From contig UQMK01000043.1 in NCBI GenBank assembly GCA_900542085.1, positions 1 through 11,756 of the forward strand: a stretch of DNA of 11,756 bases, in the 5' to 3' direction. Position 1 is the first letter of the stretch, and each line of letters begins with the position of its first letter. Shown here in pieces: positions 5,545 to 10,694 of this stretch. The translations under genes and the position numbers were made by a program. Under the pieces are notes generated by a model that had not been told where the DNA came from, did not search any database, and saw nothing but the letters and a program-made list of their open reading frames with translations. The stretch is from an uncultured Collinsella sp. (lineage in GTDB: Bacteria; Actinomycetota; Coriobacteriia; Coriobacteriales; Coriobacteriaceae).

Positions 5545-6606
5545 ATGAAGGAGACCGAGAAGATCGAGATCATGCACTTCGACCAGGAGGGCTACCTCGA
5601 GGACGGCAGGAACGTCTACGAGGCCGGCAAGAAGATGACCGCCCTGGCCGACCGCGTGCACGAGGAGGGCTACGACGCCGTCTTCCTGATGGGCGTCGGC
5701 GGCACCTGGGACGAGTTCATGCAGCTCGAGTACCTCATGAACAAGTTCGGCGACCGCGACCTCGAGGTCTACCTGATCCACGCCGCCGAGTGGAACGTCA
5801 TGGGCCACAAGCGCATGACCGACAGGTCCGTCGTGCTGACCGCCTCCGAGTCCGGCACCACCCCCGAGGTGCTCGAGGCCGTCGGCAAGATGAGGGAGAT
5901 GGGCGTGCGCGTCTTCGCCATGACCAACCCCGAGGGCAAGATCGGGCAGGCCGTGGGCGCCGAGAACTGCGTCATGATGGCCTCCGACCACGGCGCCGGC
6001 GGCTGCGAGAAGGGCTACTACCTCGCCGACTGCTTCGGCCTGCGCCTGCTCAACCGCCGCGGCTGCTTCCCCAAGTTCGACCTGTTCATCGAGCAGACGA
6101 AGGACGTCTGGAAGGACATGCTCGACATCCGCAAGCGCTTCGAGCCGCGCGCCGAGGAGCTCGCCAGGAAGTACGCGCTGGCCGACTACACCATGTTCAT
6201 CGGCTCGGGCGCGCTGTGGGGCGAGACCATCCTGTACTCCATGTGCCTGCTCGAGGAGATGCAGTGGAAGCGCATCCGCCACATCACCTCGCACGACTTC
6301 TTCCACGGCACGCTCGAGCTGCTCGAGCCCGGCGTCCCGGTGTTCCTGTTCATGGGAGAGGACGAGTGCCGCGCCCTCGACGAGCGCGTCCGCGCCTTCC
6401 TCACCAGCGGCGTGACCGGCGACGAGGACTACGTCATCATCGACACCGCCGAGTACGCGATCCCGGGCCTGGACGACGACTTCCGCGTCATCGTGTCCCC
6501 CTGGATCCTGTCCGTGCTGACCACCGACCGCCTCGCGCGCAACTACGAGCTGGTCACCAAGCACAACCTCAAGTACCGCCGCTACTACCACCAGTTCGAC
6601 TACTAA
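5545..6606 (+). CDS. SIS-domain deglycase, FrlB-like (copy 1)
   Basis: This 353-residue double-SIS protein starts at the ATG at 5545, five bases after AGGAG. Domain 1 shows GVGGTWDEF (50-58) and the phosphosugar-binding SESGTTPEVLEA (101-112). Domain 2 shows GSGALWGET (220-228) and HDFFHGTLELLEPGVP (250-265). E238 and H254, 16 residues apart, match the Glu/His pair conserved in GlmS isomerase domains and fructosamine-6-P deglycases. C-terminal text EPGVPVFLF and YRRYY..FDY closely follows E. coli FrlB (remembered alignment). Family role: hydrolysis of fructoselysine 6-phosphate or a related 6-phosphoglycated amine to hexose 6-phosphate plus amine. An aspartate (251) replaces the glutamate of the FrlB GEFRHG motif, so the exact substrate may differ. 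It leads an operon with EIIA and EIIB. The nucleotide sequence is identical to 10695-11756, and only one sense codon (GGA) ends in A or T. Confidence 0.88.
   Translation: MKETEKIEIMHFDQEGYLEDGRNVYEAGKKMTALADRVHEEGYDAVFLMGVGGTWDEFMQLEYLMNKFGDRDLEVYLIHAAEWNVMGHKRMTDRSVVLTASESGTTPEVLEAVGKMREMGVRVFAMTNPEGKIGQAVGAENCVMMASDHGAGGCEKGYYLADCFGLRLLNRRGCFPKFDLFIEQTKDVWKDMLDIRKRFEPRAEELARKYALADYTMFIGSGALWGETILYSMCLLEEMQWKRIRHITSHDFFHGTLELLEPGVPVFLFMGEDECRALDERVRAFLTSGVTGDEDYVIIDTAEYAIPGLDDDFRVIVSPWILSVLTTDRLARNYELVTKHNLKYRRYYHQFDY
5545..6606 (+). repeat. 1062-bp direct repeat, partner at 10695-11756
   Basis: The whole deglycase CDS recurs, in the same orientation, 5150 bp further on with no difference seen by eye. 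The identity begins exactly at the start codon: the bases immediately before it are GGGA here and ACAC in the other copy. Recombination between the copies would delete or circularise EIIA through the epimerase. Confidence 0.9.
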
Positions 6607-6627
6607 TTTCATTTGGGGGAAACCGCA

Positions 6628-7047
6628 ATGAGGCAATACATCTTTGCCAGCCACGCGCATTTTGCGACCGGCATCAAAGAGAGCACCGAGCTGCTCTCGG
6701 GCGCGCGCGATAACGTCCACGACCTGTCGATGTTTGTCGACGGCCGCACCGACGTCGCCGAGGAGGCCGCCAAGCTCCTGGCGACCTTCGACCCCGCCGA
6801 CGACGTAATCGTGTGCACCGACCTGTTTGGCGGCAGCGTCAACAACGAGTTCACCAAGATCGTCCAGACGCGCCCCAACACCTACCTGGTTGCCAACATG
6901 AATCTGCCGCTGCTGATCCAGCTGCTCTTTTCGGACCAGGAGGCTCCCGCCGATCAGGTTATCCGCGAGATCCTCGCGGCTGACGACACGCGCGTCAAGT
7001 TTGTCAACGACCTGCTGACCGATGCGGATGACGAGGAAGAGTTCTAG
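6628..7047 (+). CDS. PTS mannose-family EIIA component
   Basis: This is a 139-residue cytoplasmic phosphocarrier of the Man (EIIA-Man) superfamily. It accepts phosphate from HPr and passes it to EIIB. The phospho-acceptor is His9 in FASHAHFATG, which aligns with His10 of E. coli ManX. TDLFGGS (64-70) and NMNLPLLIQL (90-99) are the other family landmarks. The acidic tail DADDEEEF may act as a linker remnant. The ATG at 6628 follows TTTGGGGG (6612-6619), an all-G Shine-Dalgarno that can pair with CCUCC through one G-U. It starts 21 bases after the deglycase stop, in one operon with deglycase and EIIB. The usual full set of EIIA-EIIB-EIIC-EIID is completed by the genes at 7105, 7882 and 8645. 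Confidence 0.94.
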   Translation: MRQYIFASHAHFATGIKESTELLSGARDNVHDLSMFVDGRTDVAEEAAKLLATFDPADDVIVCTDLFGGSVNNEFTKIVQTRPNTYLVANMNLPLLIQLLFSDQEAPADQVIREILAADDTRVKFVNDLLTDADDEEEF

Positions 7048-7104
7048 TCACCGCCTGCTATTAATGGGGCCGGGTTTCCGGCATGAGACCTTTGGGGGTC
7101 AATC

Positions 7105-7587
7105 ATGATTCAACTGCTTCGCGTCGACCATCGTCTGCTTCATGGCCAGGTGGCCGTCTCTTGGGTCCAGGGCTTGGGCTCCGACTGCATCTTCTGCGTT
7201 GGCGACAAGGTTGCCAACGATCCCGTCTGGAAGACTACGCTCAAGATGGGAAAGCCGGCCAACGTCAAGCTCGTCATCAAGGACATGGAGCACGCCATCG
7301 AGGCCATCAACTCCGGTGTTACCGATAAGTACAAGATGATCATCTGCGTCGCCAGCATCGCCGAGGCCAAGCAGCTTGTCGACGGCTGCCCGCAGATCAC
7401 CTCCATCAACCTGGGCAACACCAAGTCCAAGGACGAGCGGCGTCCCGATGCCCGTAAGATCTCCCGCCAGATCTTTGTGACTGCTGCCGAGGAAGAGGAC
7501 ATTCGTGAGCTCGTCGGCCGCGGTGTCGAGGTCGAGATTCGCGCTCTGGCCGACGACCCCAAGGTCGATGCCCTAAGCGCCCTCTAA
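7105..7587 (+). CDS. PTS mannose-family EIIB component
   Basis: This 160-residue EIIB of the Man/Sor family receives phosphate from EIIA and transfers it to the incoming substrate bound by EIIC-EIID. The phosphorylated histidine is His13 in RVDHRLLHGQV, the family signature. Length and the conserved PTKMNLG-like position (SINLGNTKSK, 100-109) fit stand-alone EIIB proteins. The ATG at 7105 is preceded by TTTGGGGG (7091-7098 region), the same unusual all-G ribosome binding site as for EIIA. The 57-base gap to EIIA contains only a short GCCGG/CCGGC hairpin (7069-7082) without a T-tract, so co-transcription is likely. It is the last gene of unit 1. The phosphotransfer product is expected to be a 6-phosphate, the form the SIS deglycase requires. 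Confidence 0.95.
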   Translation: MIQLLRVDHRLLHGQVAVSWVQGLGSDCIFCVGDKVANDPVWKTTLKMGKPANVKLVIKDMEHAIEAINSGVTDKYKMIICVASIAEAKQLVDGCPQITSINLGNTKSKDERRPDARKISRQIFVTAAEEEDIRELVGRGVEVEIRALADDPKVDALSAL

Positions 7588-7598
7588 TTGAGAACCAC

Positions 7599-7621
7599 GG
7601 GCGGCGCGCACGGCGCCGCCC
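7599..7621 (+). terminator. GC-rich hairpin after EIIB, probable weak terminator
   Basis: A 9-bp all-GC stem (7599-7607 with 7613-7621) with a 5-nt loop lies 11 bases after the EIIB stop. Only CTATTC follows, so the T-tract is poor. It may end unit 1 partially or protect the 3' end of the message. Confidence 0.5.
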
Positions 7622-7668
7622 CTATTCGTGGGCGTACCGGATAAACGCTTTACCCGTTACCCCCATCT

Positions 7669-7680
7669 ACCGTTCACCGG
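7669..7680 (+). promoter_or_regulatory. Upstream box ACCGTYYRCCG, unit 2
   Basis: ACCGTTCACCGG lies 35 bp before the first GGTATTAA motif. It begins 61 bp before the TATAAT, exactly the distance seen at the second deglycase promoter. A degenerate second copy (ACCCGTTACCCCC) lies just upstream at about 7652-7664. Confidence 0.5.
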
Positions 7681-7701
7681 GAGTACACGCCCGTTGAGCG
7701 A

Positions 7702-7744
7702 TTGGTATTAAATAGTTTTCTCATGACTATATAATTGGTATCAA
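7702..7744 (+). promoter_or_regulatory. Operator-promoter of unit 2 (EIIC, EIID, epimerase)
   Basis: GGTATTAA at 7704-7711 and GGTATCAA at 7737-7744 lie in the same orientation, 33 bp apart. A consensus TATAAT -10 (7730-7735) abuts the second motif, and the first motif overlaps the expected -35 region. The wider strings ATTGGTATTAAATA and TATAATTGGTATCA recur at 10601 and 10632. The region from EIIB to EIIC therefore holds an independent promoter with a leader of about 135 bases. Confidence 0.7.
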
Positions 7745-7881
7745 ATCATTTGCACCGGTTTAGGTGTTAACAGCACACCGGTACAAGCTGGATCTGTCTA
7801 GGCGATTGTCGGCATGGAAAAGGGCGCGCTGACAAGTCGGGAATCGCCGCGCGGATCCAAGAGGGATCAAAGGGAGGAACA

Positions 7882-8655
7882 ATGCTTGTTCAAGCGATCC
7901 TCATCGGACTTATCGCTGCCTTCGGTAAGCTCGATTATCAGCTCGGTACGCTCTATGCGTTCCGCCCGATCGTTCTGTGCCCGCTCGTCGGCATAGTCCT
8001 CGGGGACCTGCAGTCCGGCCTCGCCATCGGTGCGAGCCTCGAGCTGCTCTTCATGGGTTCAATCTCCATCGGCGCTTACGTGCCGCCCGATGAGTGTATT
8101 GGCGGTGTGCTCGCCTGCGCCTTCGCTATTCAGCTGGGTCAGAGCACCGAGGCCGCTATCGCGCTCGCGATGCCCATCGCCACTCTGTGCCTGGCCATTA
8201 AGAACGTCGTCAACGCCGGTATGCCCCTTCTGGTCGACCGTGCCGACGTCTTTGCCAGCAAGGGTAACCTCAAGGGTATCTACGCTATGCACTGGATTAT
8301 CGGTCTCGTGATTGTCGTCCTGGCCTTTATCCTGTGCTCGGTCTCCTTCTATCTGGGTGCCGACGCCGTTCAGGGCCTGCTCGACTTCATCCCGACGTTC
8401 GTCCTCGATGGCTTTGGCGTCGCAGCCAACATCCTGCCTGCCATGGGCTTCGCCATGCTCGGCCGTCTGGTGCTTACCAAGCAGCTCGTGCCGTTCTACT
8501 TCCTGGGCTTCCTGCTGTGCTCCTATGCCAACGTGCCCGTCCTCGGCGTCGCCCTGATCGCAATCATCATCGGCATCGACAAGTACGACCTGCTGGGCCT
8601 TGGTGGCGCCCAGTCCCAGCTTTCTGTGGAAGGGGATGAGGACGATGACTTCTAA
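7882..8655 (+). CDS. PTS mannose-family EIIC component
   Basis: This 257-residue integral membrane protein forms the translocation channel with EIID. Hydrophobic segments run throughout, for example AILIGLIAAF (5-14), RPIVLCPLVGIVLGD (28-42), GLVIVVLAFILCSV (141-154) and the C-terminal LGVALIAIIIG. The EIIC-Man signature region GASLELLFMGSISIGAYVPP (50-69) is intact. A charged tail (SVEGDEDDDF) is cytoplasmic in the expected topology. The ATG at 7882 has AGGGAGGAACA directly upstream. The gene overlaps EIID by 11 bases, so the two are translationally coupled. It begins unit 2, downstream of its own operator-promoter, although EIIA and EIIB sit in a separate unit. Confidence 0.95.
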   Translation: MLVQAILIGLIAAFGKLDYQLGTLYAFRPIVLCPLVGIVLGDLQSGLAIGASLELLFMGSISIGAYVPPDECIGGVLACAFAIQLGQSTEAAIALAMPIATLCLAIKNVVNAGMPLLVDRADVFASKGNLKGIYAMHWIIGLVIVVLAFILCSVSFYLGADAVQGLLDFIPTFVLDGFGVAANILPAMGFAMLGRLVLTKQLVPFYFLGFLLCSYANVPVLGVALIAIIIGIDKYDLLGLGGAQSQLSVEGDEDDDF

Positions 8656-9469
8656 TTCCGAGAACCAGATTACTCGCTCCGACCTCATTAAGAGCGCCGT
8701 GAACACCGGCGCCCTGGGCATGGAATTCTCCTGGACCTACTACAAGCAGATGAACATTGCCTTCTGCCTGATGGTCGCCAACATGCTCAAGAAGATCTAT
8801 GCCGGCCGTCCCGATGATTACGCCGAGGCCTTGCACCGTCACAGCGCATTCTTCAACATCACCCCGCAGCTCGCTCCCTTCGTGGGTGGCATCGCGATGG
8901 CCATGGAAGAAAAGGTCGCTCGTGGCGAGGTTGAGCCCGAGAGCGTCAACGACATCAAGGCCGCCCTCATGGGTCCGCTTTCCGGCCTGGGTGACTCCTT
9001 CTTCCTGTCCACCCTGCGCGTCGTCGCCGCTGCCGTGGGCATCAGCCTGTGCCAGGCCGGCAACGTCTTTGGCCCCATCGCCTTCCTGCTCGTCTACAAC
9101 ATCCCGGCGTTCCTGATTCGTATCTTTGGCGCTATCAAGGGTTATGAGCTAGGCATTGGCTTCCTCGACGAGGCTCAGAAGACCGGCCTGATGCAAAAGA
9201 TCATGGCCTGCGTCGGCATTGTCGGCGTCATGGTCGTCGGCGCCATGAGCAAGGACATGTTCTGGGCTTCGTTGCCCATCGCCATCGGTCAGGGCGACTC
9301 CGCCCAGACTCTCCAGGACATCCTGGACGGCGTCATGCCCGGTATGCTCGGTATGGCCGCCTTCTGGCTCTACTACTGGCTGCTCTCCAAGAAGATCAAC
9401 CCGATGGTCCTGATCCTCTGCACCATGGTCGTGGGCATTATCGGCGCTTACTTTGGCGTGCTTGCCTAA
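8645..9469 (+). CDS. PTS mannose-family EIID component
   Basis: This 274-residue membrane subunit pairs with EIIC in Man-family permeases. Hallmarks are FSWTYYKQMNIAFCLM (28-43), the RHSAFFNITPQLAPFVGGI segment (65-83) and ALMGPLSGLGDSFFLSTLR (107-125). C-terminal membrane segments follow, such as MVLILCTMVVGIIGAYFGVL. I chose the ATG at 8645, nine bases after AAGGGG. The ATG at 8636 lies directly on that site, and the longer upstream frame lies inside EIIC. It starts 11 bases before the EIIC stop. A strong terminator follows, so EIIC-EIID form the main product of unit 2 and the epimerase would depend on readthrough. Confidence 0.95.
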   Translation: MTSNSENQITRSDLIKSAVNTGALGMEFSWTYYKQMNIAFCLMVANMLKKIYAGRPDDYAEALHRHSAFFNITPQLAPFVGGIAMAMEEKVARGEVEPESVNDIKAALMGPLSGLGDSFFLSTLRVVAAAVGISLCQAGNVFGPIAFLLVYNIPAFLIRIFGAIKGYELGIGFLDEAQKTGLMQKIMACVGIVGVMVVGAMSKDMFWASLPIAIGQGDSAQTLQDILDGVMPGMLGMAAFWLYYWLLSKKINPMVLILCTMVVGIIGAYFGVLA

Positions 9470-9518
9470 TATGTTCGAATCGCGCTTCCATCGCGTCTAA
9501 CGGTTGCGTCGATCTTTG

Positions 9519-9555
9519 GGGGGCTTGTCGCATCTGCGGCGGCCCCCTGTTTTTT
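9519..9555 (+). terminator. Terminator between EIID and epimerase
   Basis: GGGGGC pairs with GCCCCC (9519-9524 with 9542-9547). An inner GTCGC/GCGGC stem extends the hairpin, which is followed by TGTTTTTT. It lies 26 bases before the epimerase start. Partial termination here would lower epimerase output relative to the permease. Confidence 0.75.
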
Positions 9556-9581
9556 AAAACTCCGTACGAAAGGGGAGGGCT

Positions 9582-10427
9582 ATGGTCGTACCCGAGCTTT
9601 CGCTCATGAACATCAACCATCGTTACTACAGCATCGAGACGTTTTTTAAGGCTGCAGGTGAGGCCGGCTATCGCAATATCGAGCTGTGGACCGGCTCGAT
9701 GCACCTGTATGTGGATTGCCATGAGCACGATTCGGTGGATAAGATTCGCGATCTTGCCGCCCAATACGGTATCAAGATCGTGTGCGTGTGCCCCGAGCAG
9801 AACAACCCCAAGCCGTGGAACGTCGCGGTGCGCGGTGAGGCGGGCCAAAAACGCATCCTCTCGTACTTTAAGAATGTGATCGACGTTGCCGTTGAGTTGG
9901 GCGTGCCGCAGATTCTGGTGACGAGTGGTTGGGCCTATCTGGACGAGCCGGCTGAGGACGCCTGGGCCCGCAGCGTTGCCATGCTGCGCTCGGTGTGCGA
10001 CTACGCCGATACGCGCGGTATTCGCGTCGCGCTCGAGGCCCTGCAGCCGTCGGAGTCCGTGTTGGTCAACACCGCACAGGATGTCGCGCGCATCCTCGAG
10101 GCGGTCGATCGCCCCAACCTGAAGGCATGTATCGACTTTGGCGCCATGGAAGTTGCCGGCGACACAATCGACGGCTACTTTGAGGTTTTGGGCGACAAGA
10201 TCGTTCACACCCACTTTGTCGATGTGGGCGGTGGCACGACGCATCTTGCCTGGGGCGACGGCGAGCGTGATATGCGTGCCGACCTCGAGGCACTCATGCG
10301 CCACGGCTATACGGGCTATGTCTCGGCCGAGACGTGTGACGGCCGCTACTATCAGGATCCGTCCAAGGCGACGACTCAGGTTATCGAGATGTATCGCCGT
10401 GTGACAGCGGAGATGGAAGCCGAATAA
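9582..10427 (+). CDS. FrlC-like sugar-amine epimerase, TIM barrel
   Basis: This 281-residue soluble protein of the xylose-isomerase-like TIM-barrel family (AP_endonuc_2 type) probably uses a divalent metal. Likely ligands are E152 (ALEALQPSES), D185 (ACIDFGAM), H211 (HTHFVD) and E250 (YVSAET). Several blocks track E. coli FrlC (remembered): YRNIELWTG, LEALQPSESVLVNTAQDV, LGDKIVHTHFVD and MRHGYTGYVSAE. FrlC interconverts fructoselysine and psicoselysine by C3 epimerisation. The sugar-side activity here is inferred to be similar, allowing more than one epimer to enter the deglycase step. The ATG at 9582 is preceded by AAAGGGGAGGG. It follows the EIID terminator and precedes the second deglycase promoter. 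Related family members act on tagatose or other ketoses, so the precise substrate is open. Confidence 0.85.
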   Translation: MVVPELSLMNINHRYYSIETFFKAAGEAGYRNIELWTGSMHLYVDCHEHDSVDKIRDLAAQYGIKIVCVCPEQNNPKPWNVAVRGEAGQKRILSYFKNVIDVAVELGVPQILVTSGWAYLDEPAEDAWARSVAMLRSVCDYADTRGIRVALEALQPSESVLVNTAQDVARILEAVDRPNLKACIDFGAMEVAGDTIDGYFEVLGDKIVHTHFVDVGGGTTHLAWGDGERDMRADLEALMRHGYTGYVSAETCDGRYYQDPSKATTQVIEMYRRVTAEMEAE

Positions 10428-10439
10428 CTAAACTGCGCG

Positions 10440-10480
10440 GTTGCGCCGGAAACGCTTGGGCGGGTCTGGCGCAACGCTTT
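10440..10480 (+). terminator. Probable terminator after epimerase
   Basis: The stem 10440-10450 pairs with 10465-10475 (core TTGCGCC/GGCGCAA, one G-T pair) and is followed by GCTTTTATAG. The T-tract is short (four T). It separates unit 2 from the independently promoted second deglycase gene. Confidence 0.6.
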
Positions 10481-10570
10481 TATAGCTGGCGAGTTGTGGG
10501 GAACCCGTTGGCAGTAGCGCTCGAAATAGACAACTATTGGCGTTGTAATACCACTCGGGCGAGGAAACCG

Positions 10571-10582
10571 ACCGTTCGCCGC
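10571..10582 (+). promoter_or_regulatory. Upstream box ACCGTYYRCCG, unit 3
   Basis: ACCGTTCGCCGC lies 33 bp before the first GGTATTAA motif and begins 61 bp before TATAAT, the same distance as at the EIIC promoter. Preceding AAACCG resembles AAACTG at the unit 1 box. Confidence 0.5.
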
Positions 10583-10601
10583 AAATCTCCGTGAGTTTGG
10601 A

Positions 10602-10646
10602 TTGGTATTAAATAACAAGCAATCGTATGGCTATAATTGGTATCAG
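10602..10646 (+). promoter_or_regulatory. Operator-promoter of unit 3 (SIS copy 2)
   Basis: GGTATTAA (10604-10611) and GGTATCAG (10639-10646) lie in the same orientation 35 bp apart, with TATAAT at 10632-10637 abutting the second. A third, inverted copy (TAATACCA, 10546-10553) lies upstream. The layout matches the EIIC promoter despite otherwise different flanking sequence. Confidence 0.7.
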
Positions 10647-10694
10647 CAAGAAGCGCGATGTATAGAATTGCGCACATGTGATGGGAGGACACAC

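Noticed and set aside
5449..6720. Long minus-strand and alternate plus-frame ORFs over the deglycase genes, repeated at 10608-11741
   Set aside because: They are by-products of the near-absolute G/C third positions of the deglycase, which remove stop codons from other frames. Their translations are low-complexity and match no family pattern.
7069..7082. GCCGG/CCGGC hairpin between EIIA and EIIB considered as a terminator
   Set aside because: The stem is only five pairs and is followed by no T-tract. EIIA and EIIB are expected to be co-transcribed.
7814..7996. Small ORF upstream of and overlapping the EIIC start
   Set aside because: It lacks a ribosome binding site and runs out of frame into EIIC. 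The composition looks like a shadow.
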